The notes below the pieces were generated by a model, which saw only the letters and a list, made by a program, of their open reading frames with translations, was not told the origin of the DNA and searched no databases. 64,000 nt of DNA from NCBI GenBank assembly GCA_020796225.1, contig CM036755.1, positions 38,884,806 to 38,948,805 of the forward strand, read 5' to 3'. The position numbers and the translations under genes were made by a program. This DNA comes from Arion vulgaris (Eukaryota; Mollusca; Gastropoda; Stylommatophora; Arionidae). Of this stretch, positions 9,865 to 20,071 are shown piece by piece; within the stretch, counting starts at the first letter, position 1; every line of letters begins with the position of its first letter.

Positions 9865-10062
9865 GGCATGCGTGTCCAGCGTGTTCGTAGCGCGTTGGAC
9901 TACGGGTGACCTCTGTGAGTGCGGGTTCAACTCTGCGGACTGGCAGAAAAGCTACAGGTTCCCAGATTTGCGGTGTTCGTGGCACCGAGCCGAAGGGTTA
10001 CGATGTCCATGACACCGAGCCGAAGAGCTTTCAGCTCAAGTGCTTCTGGGAGAAAAAAAAAG
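9865..10062 (+). mobile_element. SINE-D copy
   Basis: Best-preserved SINE-D: head 'GTTCGTAGCGCGTTGGACTA', box B-like 'GTGCGGGTTCAACTCTGCGG', body ending 'CTCAAGTGCTTCTGG' and an A9 tract at 10,053-10,061. A LINE RNase H fragment starts right after the A tract. Confidence 0.8.
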
Positions 10063-10084
10063 TGGCGTGTACCCTTACAGAAGT

Positions 10085-10640
10085 TACTGTAGGGCCCACA
10101 AGTAGCTTGGCCATGGAGGTACGGGTGGTTACAGAGGCGGTGAGGTGGTTGGCATCCCATGACTTCTCTCGTGTTTTTATACTCGGCGACTCCATGAGTA
10201 TGATTCGTAAAGTCGAAACAGGAATGGTGAGACGAAACTGGGTGGAGGTACTGGTACAGACAGGGATCAAAGAAATCATCTTCATTTTAGTCTCTGGGCA
10301 CGGCGGAGTCAGGGGTAATGAACGAGCTGACAGATTCGCTGGCATGGCTACGGTCTCAGAGGAGCTGCAATGGACCGAAATGACATTCTTAACGCATTGA
10401 GAGTCTTTTCGAACAGAAGAGTTTCAGGGTTGTCCCACTCGCTGACCAGATTGAGAGTGATGGGTGTCAATATTGGTACAGCCCGTAAAGAACGACATAC
10501 CAAATATGCAAAGAGACTGATTAATCAACATTGAACTGGCGTGTTGGGCCGCAGGACGCTGTTGGATATGTTGAGAGGAGATCGGAGCACCTATGGACAT
10601 GTCCGGAGTGCTATGATGATAGTGATAACTTATGTAGAGC
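10085..10640 (+). mobile_element. LINE-f with RNase H domain
   Basis: Encodes the C-terminal two thirds of a ribonuclease H domain: 'AMEVRVVTEAVRWLASHDF' (helix with the catalytic Glu), 'VFILGDSMSMIRKVETG' (catalytic Asp in GDS), and 'ILVSGHGGVRGNERADRFAG' (the HxGxxGNExAD motif with last catalytic residues). After a stop at 10,398 the downstream frame keeps '[17 protein letters not shown]', the 3' coding end shared with 43,185-44,095 and 56,018-56,480. Non-LTR elements of the I/LOA/R1-type groups carry such a domain after the RT. The RNase H block itself is open for about 105 codons. Confidence 0.85.
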
Positions 10641-10900
10641 CCAACCCTGTAACACAATCCCTACCACAGGTGAGGCATACAGGATCACAGCTGGATATGT
10701 GGATGTTGTGTACTCTTGTCTTTTCGCGCAGTTCGTTTTCTTTGCGCTTTAACGGTAAGAATATTCCCAGTAATAAAAGTTCTCTTACGGAATTGTAGCG
10801 TCCCATTTTGGTCATCTTTGGCAAAATAAATCTGAACACACGGTGTCTATATTGAAGTATTTAAGAAACACTTTGAGCGTGTTCTTGATTTGTATTTGTC
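10630..10900 (-). mobile_element. LINE-e C-terminus (zinc-finger type), eroded
   Basis: Minus-strand frames carry 'KRKENELREKT' and 'CDPVCLTCGRDC', matching the terminal Cys-x2-Cys zinc-finger end of LINE-e copies at 22,385-22,720 and 52,215-52,935. The histidine half is lost. Confidence 0.6.
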
Positions 10901-11029
10901 TACCCATTAAACGGTAGTTTGCTCCGTTTGCCTTCACCCCCTCCCCGTTTTCCTCCTGTTGTCCCTCGTTTGCCTTCGTTTAACCCCATCCAATACTAAT
11001 ATTGGGTCGCATAACTGACTGGGGCAACC

Positions 11030-11330
11030 CTGACCTATTTTTAAGTTAGGGGTTGGATTTTGTATATGTTTCATAGAACACTGCAACAATTTTTTTTTTT
11101 AAATGGTACTCAATTCTATGGTTATTTATTGATGAAAAATATTCATAATATTGATATTCCTTATTGTTAAACTTAACTTGTTACATAATATAACCTTGAT
11201 TTAGTATTTTGTGTTGATTTTAACATGAATTCGTCTATATACAACAATACTGGAATGTGAGGTCACGCGATGGTTGTGGTCTTATTTGCTAGAATTTTTA
11301 CCTGAGACCGCCGGCTGTAGAGTTTATAGT
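11030..11330. repeat. Interspersed repeat, about 300 bp, copy 1
   Basis: Similar along its length to 51,410-51,710 ('ATAGAACACTG', 'TGATATTCCTTA', 'GTTAAACTTAA', 'CAATACTGGAATGT', 'TTTACCTGAG'). No coding sense found. CT-rich text with repeated 'CCGTTTGCC' lies on both sides (10,925-11,000 and 11,345-11,445). Confidence 0.7.
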
Positions 11331-11449
11331 TGATAGTTGGCATTGATTTCGCTCCCCCTCCCCCTTCCCTGTCCCTCCGTTTAACATCTTATTTGCCTCC
11401 GTTTGTCATCGCTTGTCTCCAATTTGCCCTCGTTTGCCCCCATGTAGCT

Positions 11450-11990
11450 GTTTACAGACAATAGTGTGTTGTTTGTACTCTAAAGAATTGAGAGATATAA
11501 TCAATGAGGCAGATGACCTGCAACAGTAGCCTGCGCCAAGAACATTTGTTTCACAACAGTTGCATAAGATGCCATGGACATTGCAACTACTATGTACCCT
11601 GATGTGTCTCTTCATGATTTAAGTTCTTAACCTCTCTATGATTCATTTATCCTTTTATTAAGCGCACTTTTGATCTTCCACTTCCATGAACTGCGATCTA
11701 TGACCTTCTGTTTCTTGGAATCAACTTCATCACATCTGTATCATATGCCAGTATGTGTTTGTTTATGTTCGTTCTTATCAACCATGTTAACCACTTTTTG
11801 GGATCTGTGGTGTTTGCGCCGAGAAGATGAGCACTCTGCACGTCCGTTAGACCCCTACTGTACTGTAGGACAGGCACATCCGAATTTTGTTAACCTTGTA
11901 TGTACATTATCCAATAGTACACAAATTTGTACAGACGAGTAACTGTAATATTTTACATATAGTAAAACATCACTTGAAAGTAGCACATCT
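11450..11990. other. No feature recognised
   Basis: AT-rich text with only short spurious reading frames; no repeat or domain recognised. Confidence 0.5.
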
Positions 11991-12380
11991 GGAGTTATAC
12001 AGAGCTAAATGAGAAACTCGGTGGAGTTATACAGAGCTAAATGAGAAACTCGGTGGAGTTATACAGAGCTAAATGAGAAACTCGGTGGAGTTATACAGAG
12101 CTAAATGAGAAACTCGGTGGAGTTATACAGAGCTAAATGAGAAAACTCGGTGGAGTTATACAGAGCTAAATGAGAAAACTCGGTGGAGTTATACAGAGCT
12201 AAATGAGAAAACTCGGTGGAGTTATACAGAGCTAAATGAGAAAACTCGGTGGAGTTATACAGAGCTAAATGAGAAAATTCGGTGGAGTTATACAGAGCTA
12301 AATGAGAAACTAGGTGGAGTTATACAGAGCTAAATGAGAAAACTAGGTGGAGTTATACAGAGCTAAATGAGAAAACTCGG
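11991..12380 (+). repeat. 32/33-bp minisatellite, about 12 units
   Basis: Unit 'GGAGTTATACAGAGCTAAAT' plus 'GAGAAACTCGGT'. The first four units are 32 bp; later ones have one extra A (33 bp). The last two or three units share a CTAGGT variant, which suggests directional spread of variants. Confidence 0.92.
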
Positions 12381-12408
12381 AGCAATGAAGTCAATTCTTC
12401 GCTCTTAG

Positions 12409-12566
12409 ACACATTTTGCCTAGGGAAGCTACCCTAGTAAATAAAAAGCGTCGCTGAAAGCAGATGTGCTTACCTACTTGTAGGTGCATAACTGACACAC
12501 CGTGCAACCACTTTTAGGCTCAGATCACATACAAATCACAAAGAGTGGTTTAACAAGTAATCTATC
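12409..12566 (+). mobile_element. SINE-B, 5'-truncated
   Basis: Starts at 'GACACATTTTGCCTAGGG', then the SINE-B body ('AGTAAATAAAAAGCGTCGCT', 'CTACTTGTAGGTGCATAACT', 'TCAGATCACATACAAATCAC'). Directly follows the minisatellite and precedes a SINE-D. Confidence 0.75.
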
Positions 12567-12730
12567 GAAAGCCCTATGTGAGTGCGGTTCAATTCCGCGG
12601 GCTGGCAAAAAGCCACAGGTTCTCCAGATTTACGGTGTTCGTGGCACCGAACCGAAGGTTACGATGTCCATGGCATCGAGCCGACGAGCTGAAAGCTCAA
12701 GTGCTTCTGGATCGGGGGGAAAAAACAAGT
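12566..12730 (+). mobile_element. SINE-D, head-truncated
   Basis: From 'TGTGAGTGCGGTTCAATTCC' through 'GGTGTTCGTGGCACCGAACC' to 'GTGCTTCTGGATCGGGGGG'. The tRNA-like box A is missing. Confidence 0.7.
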
Positions 12731-12782
12731 CATCGATATGGAGCACTCATAGAAGAAGCAGAATACACCTTTTGTGTGTTTT

Positions 12783-12850
12783 AAGGCAGAGTGGTCAAGA
12801 CATTTGTCTGGTGTTCTGAATGTCTTAGGTTCGAATGCGAACAGAGTCAC
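12783..12850 (+). ncRNA. tRNA-like sequence (SINE head or tRNA pseudogene)
   Basis: Box A-like 'GGCAGAGTGGTCAAGACATT' and box B-like 'TAGGTTCGAATGC', spaced as in a long-variable-arm (Ser/Leu-type) tRNA. No clean acceptor stem could be drawn, so it is more likely a SINE head or decayed tRNA gene than a working tRNA. Confidence 0.4.
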
Positions 12851-12924
12851 TGTAGTACGGTATCAGGTCATAGAAGATCATCAGAGCCGACTCACGTCAC
12901 GCAACATAGAAGTAACAAGTCGAA

Positions 12925-13070
12925 CTGGATGCCTGAGGGGCAGAGTGAGAGGTGTGTTTAATCAGCGAGCAACGGGAACCATCAGTATGCATACTCTTCG
13001 ATAGCTGTTGGGGGAGACTGAGCACCTATGGGTCTGCCAGGAGTGCAGTGACATCAGTTTAGTAACAAAT
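12925..13070 (+). mobile_element. LINE-f 3' coding end
   Basis: Encodes 'TGCLRGRVRGVFNQRATG' and, after a stop, '[16 protein letters not shown]', the 3' end of an RNase H-type LINE. Almost the same text occurs at 45,630-45,770. One unit of the following minisatellite (about 12,875-12,918) lies upstream of this piece, and the array proper starts right after it. Confidence 0.7.
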
Positions 13071-13083
13071 AACATAGATGGTT

Positions 13084-13530
13084 ATCAGAGCCGATTCACG
13101 TCACGCAACATAGATCATCAGAGCCGATTCACGTCACGCAACATAGATCATCAGAGCCGATTCACGTCACGCAACATAGAAGATCATCAGAGCCGATTCA
13201 CGTCACGCAACATAGATCATCAGAGCCGATTCACGTCACGCAACATAGAATGTCATCAGAGCCGATTCACGTCACGCAACATAGAAGATCATCAGAGCCG
13301 ATTCACGTCACGCAACATAGAAGATCATCAGAGCCGATTCACGTCACGCAACATAGATCATCAGAGCCGATTCACGTCACGCAACATAGAATGTCATCAG
13401 AGCCGATTCACGTCAAGCAACATAGAAGATCATAAGAGCCGATTCACATCACGCAACATAGATCATCAGAGCCGATTCACGTCACGCAACATAGAATGTC
13501 ATCAGAGCCGATTCACATCACGCAACATAG
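13084..13530 (+). repeat. 33/36-bp minisatellite, 13 units, open in one frame
   Basis: Unit 'CATCAGAGCCGATTCACGTC' + 'ACGCAACATAGA(AGA/ATG)T'. Unit lengths are 33 or 36 bp, so every unit keeps the plus-strand frame open (SRFTSRNI repeated 13 times). The order of 'DHQ', 'EDHQ' and 'ECHQ' variants partly repeats, indicating block duplications. No start context or domain suggests a protein. Confidence 0.92.
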
Positions 13531-13544
13531 TATCTCCCTTCTTT

Positions 13545-13894
13545 TGTTGAAAGTTCCAGCGACACTTGAAGTTTTATCATTCGTCTCAGTATCATACATA
13601 CGCAGCAATGAAGAACTGGGTTGAAGAATTAGGTTAAAGAACTGTTAAAACTGCAAATAAGTGCAAATGTCACGAAAAACTATACCATTTCATGCACCAC
13701 ACTAACCTCAATCTACAAGTGTAGCTTAAGGGTGAATTGAAAAGCAAAATAAAAAAACATATTCCTACTGCAAACATTGCGGTAAACTCCCTGAACCTCG
13801 TCAGCATATCTATATTCTCTTCGTGACCCGTTTAACATACAAGGCTTCAAAAAAGATTTACATTGTTGCTGTTCTGTAGCATTTCTACCTTCTT
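13545..13894. other. No feature recognised
   Basis: AT-rich text without recognisable coding or repeat signal. Confidence 0.5.
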
Positions 13895-14330
13895 ATTCTT
13901 CTGCAATCAACTTCTGCTTTGAGACTACTCTGGTATGTGTCATAAATATAGTGCTGCATTTGAGGTCTTCACCCCCCTATAGTTTGTTAGTTTGTTTTGT
14001 AGGGTTGTTTCTGTTGGCCAGATTTCCATTCTCGCACTACTCACACTGGGGCAGGATGTGCTCTCGGGGCTGCTTTGTTGTTCCCAGGTGCAGGCAGCCG
14101 AGTCACTAAGACCCATTCTGTGGAGGTGTGCTCTGAGACCGCAGTGTCCAGTTCTAAGTCTGAAGACTGTGCTTTTCTGTTTAGTGTATTCATACTGTCA
14201 TGCTCTGGGTTGTATCCTCTGTTTGTTTTTCTCCACATCATTTTTCTGAATTGTTTCCGGGGAGTATTTGCTTCTGTCACAATCTTGGTTTTCACATTTT
14301 TTCTCCATATTTTCTTTTGACGTCCAACCA
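13895..14330 (-). mobile_element. LINE-g 3' end
   Basis: Minus-strand text matches 24,480-24,830: 'ENVKTKIVTEANTPRKQFRK'-like codons, 'MWRKTNRGYNPEHDSMNTL', 'SDLELDTAVSEHTSTEW' and the 3' flank 'TATGACACATACC'. The family ends in a Cys-x-Cys-x5-H-type motif after an RNase H domain. Frameshifted. Confidence 0.7.
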
Positions 14331-14525
14331 TTCTTTAGGTACTAGAGCTAAGGGAAAACCAAGAAAAGATGGATAGACAATATCAAGACCACACTACATA
14401 AACACGGATACAACACAACAAGGTCGACTCATCTGGCCCTAGAACGCAAATTAAAGCTCCCATCCCTACGCTTAACGGCAAGAGTGAACAACCAACTACA
14501 TCTTCCACCTGGGAATAGACAATAA
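14330..14525 (+). mobile_element. LINE-b 3' end
   Basis: Starts 'AGGTACTAGAGCTAAGGGAA' and runs through 'TGGATAGACAATATCAAGAC', 'ACTCATCTGGCCCTAGAACG' to 'CCACCTGGGAATAGACAATA'; the most complete LINE-b terminus in the window. Confidence 0.8.
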
Positions 14526-14696
14526 ACCATTCTTTTCCCATCCGCTGTCCATCGGAGATCTGTTCTAGCCAATGTCCATACTGTCATACGCCATACATGA
14601 CTAATCCACCTCCATCTTCGTCATATTTAATGCGGGTCTCCAATGATGGCGAAACACGTAAAAACAAAGTACTGTAGTTTTACCAAATATAAAAAC

Positions 14697-17070
14697 AATA
14701 ACAATAGACTGCAGCGTGTAGGAGTAGACTGCAGTACAACTATGTAACAATACACTGCAGCGTGTAGGAGTAGACTGCAGTACAACTATGTAACAATACA
14801 CTGCAGCGTGTAGGAGTAGACTGCAGTACAACTATGTAACAATACACTGCAGCATGTAGGAGAAGACTGCAGTACGACTATGTAACAATACACTGCAGCG
14901 TGTAGGAGTAGACTGCAGTACGACTATGTAACAATACACTGCAGCGTGTAGGAGTAGACTGCAGTACAACTATGTAACAATAGACTGCAGTACGACTATG
15001 TAACAATACACTGCAGCATGTAGGAGTAGACTGCAGTACGACTATGTAACACTACACTGCAGCGTGTAGGAGTAGACTGCAGTACGACTATGTAACAATA
15101 CACTGCAGCGTGTAGGGGTAGACTGCAGTACGACTATGTAACAATACACTGCAGCATGTAGGAGTAGACTGCAGTACAACTATGTAACAATACACTGCAG
15201 CGTGTAGGAGTAGACTGCAGTACGACTATGTAACAATACACTGCAGCGTGTAGGAGTAGACTGCAGTACGACTATGTAACAATACACTGCAGCGTGTAGG
15301 AGTAGACTGCAGTACGACTATGTAACAATACACTGCAGCGTGTAGGAGTAGACTGCAGTACAACTATGTAACAATAGACTGCAGCGTGTAGGGGTAGACT
15401 GCAGTACGACTATGTAACAATACACTGCAGCATGTAGGAGTAGACTGCAGTACAACTATGTAACAATACACTGCAGCATGTAGGAGTAGACTGCAATACG
15501 ACTATGTAACAATACACTGCAGCATGTAGGAGTAGACTGCAGTACGACTATGTAACAATACACTGCAGCATGTAGGAGTAGACTGCAGTACGACTATGTA
15601 ACAATACACTGCAGCATGTAGAGTAGACTGCAGTACGACTATAACAATACACGCAGCGTGTAGGAGTAGACTGCAGTACGACTATGTAACAATACACTGC
15701 AGCGTGTAGGAGTAGACTGCAGTACGACTATGTAACAATACACTGCAGCATGTAGGAGTAGACTGCAGTACGACTATGTAACAATAGACTGCAGCGTGTA
15801 GGAGTAGACTGCAGTACGACTATGTAACAATACACTGCAGCATGTAGGAGTAGACTGCAGTACGACTATGTAACAATACACTGCAGCGTGTAGGAGTAGA
15901 CTGCAGTACGACTATGTAACAATACACTGCAGCGTGTAGGAGTAGACTGCAGTACGACTATGTAACAATACACTGCAGCGTGTAGGGGTAGACTGCAGTA
16001 CGACTATGTAACAATACACTGCAGCGTGTAGGAGTAGACTGCAGTACGACTATGTAACAATACACTGCAGCGTGTAGGAGTAGACTGCAGTACAACTATG
16101 TAACAATACACTGCAGCGTGTAGGGGTAGACTGCAGTACGACTATGTAACAATACACTGCAGCGTGTAGGAGTAGACTGCAGTACAACTATGTAACAATA
16201 CACTGCAGCGTGTAGGAGTAGACTGCAGTACGACTATGTAATAATACACTGCAGCGTGTAGGAGTAGACTGCAGTACGACTATGTAACAATAGACTGCAG
16301 CGTGTAGGAGTAGACTGCAGTACAACTATGTAACAATACACTGCAGCGTGTAGGAGTAGACTGCAGTACGACTATGTAACAATACACGCAGCGTGTAGAG
16401 TAGACTGCAGTACGACTATGTAACAATACACTGCAGCGTGTAGGAGTAGACTGCAGTACGACTATGTAACAATACACTGCAGCGTGTAGGAGTAGACTGC
16501 AGTACAACTATGTAACAATACACTGCAGCGTGTAGGAGTAGACTGCAGTACGACTATGTAACAATACACTGCAGCGTGTAGGAGTAGACTGCAGTACGAC
16601 TATGTAACAATACACTGCAGCGTGTAGGAGTAGACTGCAGTACAACTATGTAACAATACACTGCAGCGTGTAGGAGTAGACTGCAGTACAACTATGTAAC
16701 AATACACTGCAGCGTGTAGGAGTAGACTGCAGTACGACTATGTAACAATACACTGCAGCGTGTAGGAGTAGACTGCAGTACAACTATGTAACAATACACT
16801 GCAGCGTGTAGGAGTAGACTGCAGTACAACTATGTAACAATACACTGCAGCGTGTAGGAGTAGACTGCAGTACGACTATGTAACAATACACTGCAGCGTG
16901 TAGGAGTAGACTGCAGTACAACTATGTAACAATACACTGCAGCGTGTAGGAGTAGACTGCAGTACGACTATGTAACAATACACTGCAGCGTGTAGGAGTA
17001 GACTGCAGTACTACTATGTAACAATACACTGCAGCGTGTAGGAGTAGACTGCAGTACAACTATGTAAATA
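14697..17070 (+). repeat. 46-bp minisatellite, about 50 units
   Basis: Unit 'GTAGGAGTAGACTGCAGTAC' 'GACTATGTAACAATACACTG' 'CAGCGT', 46 bp, about 2.37 kb. Each unit has two CTGCAG (PstI) palindromes. Variants: AGTACAAC/AGTACGAC, CAGCGT/CAGCAT, GGGGTAG, and a 26-bp deleted unit near 14,985. From about 17,050 the array dissolves into a degenerate tail that runs to the next array. Confidence 0.95.
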
Positions 17071-17239
17071 ACTGAGCGTAGTAGACTGCAAGTAATGAAT
17101 AAATACACATGCCCTTAAGAGACTGCAGAAATATGATAAAACTCAGCTTAATGGTACTGCAGTACAACTATTGTACATCGTCTTCATAAGTTCGTTGTAG
17201 TCTATTGTCAAATATTCAGAATTCTTCAATAGTTCTTCA

Positions 17240-18285
17240 AGTGTATGTATTCCTGTTTGTACAATATTCTTCTTAATAAGTTCTTCCTGAGTGTATGTTT
17301 CTGTTTGTACAATATTAACTTCTTAATAAGTTCTTCCTGGAGTGTATGTTTCTTGTTTGTGACAATATTCTTCTTAATGACTTCTTCCTGGAGTGTATGT
17401 TCCTTGTTTGTGACAATATTCTTCTTAATGAGTTCTTCCTGGAGTGTATGTTTCTTGTTTGTGACAATATTCTTCTTAATAAGTTCTTCCTGGAGTGTAT
17501 GTTCCTTGTTACTGACAATATTCTTCTTAATGACTTCTTCCTGGAGTGTATGTTCCTTGTTTGTGACAATATTCTTCTTAATGACTTCTTCCTGGAGTGT
17601 ATGTTCCTTGTTTGTGACAATATTCTTCTTAATAAGTTCTTCCTGGAGTGTATGTTCCTTGTTTGTGACAATATTCTTCTTAATGACTTCTTCCTGGAGT
17701 GTATGTTCCTTGTTTGTGACAATATTCTTCTTAATAAGTTCTTCCTGGAGTGTATGTTCCTTGTTTGTGACAATATTCTTCTTAATGACTTCTTCCTGGA
17801 GTGTATGTTCCTTGTTTGTGACAATATTCTTCTTAATGAGTTCTTCCTGGAGTGTATGTTCCTTGTTTGTGACAATATTCTTCTTAATGACTTCTTCCTG
17901 GAGTGTATGTTTCTTGTTTGTGACAATATTCTTCTTAATAAGTTCTTCCTGGAGTGTATGTTCCTTGTTTGTGACAATATTCTTCTTAATAAGTTCTTCC
18001 TGGAGTGTATGTTCCTTGTTTGTGACAATATTCTTCTTAATAAGTTCTTCCTGGAGTGTATGTTTCTTGTTTGTGACAATATTCTTCTTAATAAGTTCTT
18101 CCTGGAGTGTATGTTCCTTGTTTGTGACAATATTCTTCTTAATAAGTTCTTCCTGGAGTGTATGTTCCTTGTTTGTGACAATATTCTTCTTAATAAGTTC
18201 TTCCTGGAGTGTATGTTCCTTGTTTGTGGCAATATCCTTCTTAATAAGTTCTTCCTGGAGTGTTTGTTTCTTGTTTGCGCTGATT
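17240..18285 (+). repeat. 51-bp minisatellite, about 20 units
   Basis: Unit 'AATATTCTTCTTAATAAGTT' 'CTTCCTGGAGTGTATGTTCC' 'TTGTTTGTGAC' = 51 bp = 17 codons. Since the unit is a multiple of three and has no stop in three of six frames, very long open frames appear on both strands (about 340-350 codons). The AAT(AAG/GAC/GAG)TTC variants are interspersed, with a run of AAG units at the right end. Confidence 0.95.
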
Positions 18286-18416
18286 TGTAGATATGATCGA
18301 ACCCTCTAAGGTTCACTTCTGTTAGCAATAGTGTGGAGGTCAAGAAGGAATCTCATTGACACTCCTGGTGTATCTTTGATTCATTCCAGAATGAGGAGCA
18401 TAGCCTCATGCTGAAT

Positions 18417-18437
18417 TCTTTCTCTCTCTCTCTCGAT
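18417..18437. repeat. (TC)n microsatellite
   Basis: Short TC tract just before SINE-E. Confidence 0.85.
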
Positions 18438-18438
18438 C

Positions 18439-18640
18439 ACCGCTCAGACCGATGTACCAGACCTCCCCATAAATTCTATTCATATGGAAATCTGATTCAA
18501 CAGACTTAGCATTGGCGTGTTTTACGTCACATCTTCAGCACCATTGGAACTCTGGTGCTTATCCTTCAGCGATGTGTCCGGTTTCAGCCAGCATTTACTC
18601 GGTTCGCTTTCCGTTCTGTAGCCATCTAGTGTTTTTTACG
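18439..18640 (+). mobile_element. SINE-E copy
   Basis: Contains 'GACCGATGTACCAGACCTCC', 'CATATGGAAATCTGATTCA', 'TCTGGTGCTTATCCTTCAGC' and 'GTGTCCGGTTTCAGCCAGC'. Copies at 41,379-41,585 and 53,563-53,640. It joins directly to a SINE-C in the other orientation. Confidence 0.65.
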
Positions 18641-18765
18641 GCGTGGGGTAGCTAGCTAGCCCACCCCTTAGTTGCCTCTTACGACATGCGTGGCAGGTAA
18701 CAGTGGTTCTATTCTTTACACCCCAATTTTGGCCCCGGCAACCACTCGGGTGGAATTGTTTCTAG
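18640..18765 (-). mobile_element. SINE-C 5' part
   Basis: Reverse complement of the SINE-C head and core: 'TTAGTTGCCTCTTACGACAT', 'GCGTGGCAGGTAACAGTGG' and 'GGCCCCGGCAACCACTCGGG'. Confidence 0.75.
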
Positions 18766-18826
18766 TTGTACTATCTAATATGTGTGTATGACATCGCGAG
18801 GATAACGCATGCATATTCATCATGCA

Positions 18827-19120
18827 TCATAGAACGAGGCCTTGGTACAAAATCACAAAGAGACGTTGCTCAATTTTTGTAGCCGCTATTATTTTCAGTA
18901 CAGATAGTACATTGCGAGACTTTGCAATAACTTGCTCGATATGGTCCATAAAGTATACATTATGATCAAAGTTTGCACTTATGTTAGTGTCTGTTAAGTC
19001 TGCACGTAGGCAAAATATAATGACCTGGTCTGTTCTGCTGAGGTCTCTGAAAACGTATTTGTCATAATGATATCCAGTATTTGTCTTGCAGTCTAATGTC
19101 AGTATGGATAAGGTCATGTT
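18827..19120 (-). mobile_element. LINE RT C-terminal fragment (Jockey/RNase H-type)
   Basis: A 96-codon open minus-strand frame includes 'FDHNVYFMDHIEQVIAKSRN', 'VLSVLKIIAATKIEQRLFVI' and 'LYQGLVL', the 'H..I..V..A......LK.IA......L..LY..LVLS..DYG' pattern after the RT palm in LINEs that also carry RNase H. 5' and 3' truncated. Confidence 0.7.
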
Positions 19121-19129
19121 TAATGCAGT

Positions 19130-19415
19130 ATTACAAAAGCACTGAATACATTGAAAGATAACAAATACAATGGTTCAGACATTAATGAGAACAGAATACA
19201 CCCAACCACCAATAACAGCGTACAATAAAAGAGATCAGGTACTAGAGCCAATGAAAGACCAAGAAAACGATGTATAGTCAATATCAAGACCCACTAAATA
19301 AAAACGACAATAACATTAGGGTGACTCATTTGGCCCTGAACTAAAGCTCCACCCTACACTTAACGGTAAGAATGGACAACCAATTCTATCATCTACCTGG
19401 GGAAAAGCAATAGAG
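19130..19415 (+). mobile_element. LINE-b 3' end
   Basis: 'CACCAATAACAGCGTACAAT', 'GAGATCAGGTACTAGAGCCA', 'GACTCATTTGGCCCTGAACT' and 'CATCTACCTGGGGAAAAGCA'; aligned with the other LINE-b ends. Confidence 0.75.
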
Positions 19416-19469
19416 TAAGAATATTTAATAATTAAATATATAAAGTGGCAACAATCGACGTTTTGGTCG

Positions 19470-20045
19470 TAGACATTTTTCAAGAAAACAATAATAATTC
19501 CTCTCGTACCGTTATACGTTACATAGGGTCTGCAAGTAATTTCTCCATACCGCTCTATCCCATGCAACTCACTCAATCTCCTCCATGGAACTGAGACCGA
19601 TATTTCTTGCCTCGCTCTGTAAAGTTCGTTTCAGGGTCTCCTTAGGTTGTCCTCTCTTTCTTGAACTCTTTGCATCCCACTTCAATGCCTGCTTTGATAT
19701 TCATTGAACATATCTCCATCTTCTCTTTCTTATAACAGTTGTCACTAGTGGTTGACCAGACATGTCTCTGATTTCATCACTTCTCCTGAATTCGTTCCAT
19801 TTTATATTCATTATTTTTCGAGACATCTATTTTCAAATGCATTCAACTTGCTTTCTACATCTTTAGTCATTTTCCAACTCTCGCTGGCATATGTTAGGAT
19901 TGATACAACATTTGAATTGAAAATTCATAATTTAGTTTTAATACAAATAACTTGAAGTTCCATATTTTATTTAGACTTTTGAAAGCTGATGTTGCTTTGT
20001 CAATTCGTATATTTATGGTGTGGAAAGAGTTAATAAGAAAAGAAA
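19470..20045 (-). mobile_element. LINE-d (RTE-like) C-terminal region
   Basis: Near duplicate of 60,680-61,230 on the same strand, but interrupted. Reading from 20,045 down: '[19 protein letters not shown]'-like codons, '[19 protein letters not shown]', '[15 protein letters not shown]'-type text, then 'LSELHGIER' and the 3' sequence 'ACGGTACGAGAGGAATTATT'. Several indels. Confidence 0.75.
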
Positions 20046-20071
20046 TCGCAACTGTCATTTCAAAAAAGGAT

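Noticed and set aside
10085..10400. Host RNase H gene
   Set aside because: It sits between a SINE-D and a LINE 3' coding end and matches other LINE-f RNase H pieces in the window.
12783..12850. Functional tRNA gene
   Set aside because: Boxes A and B are present, but no convincing acceptor and anticodon stems could be paired, and tRNA-derived SINEs abound here.
13008..13550. 180-codon ORF of SRFTSRNI repeats
   Set aside because: Created by a 33/36-bp minisatellite; no promoter, homology or domain, and the first residues lie in a LINE 3' end.
17245..18343. Very long overlapping ORFs (340-354 codons) on both strands
   Set aside because: They are a by-product of a 51-bp (17-codon) tandem repeat; strict repetition, both strands open, no domain.
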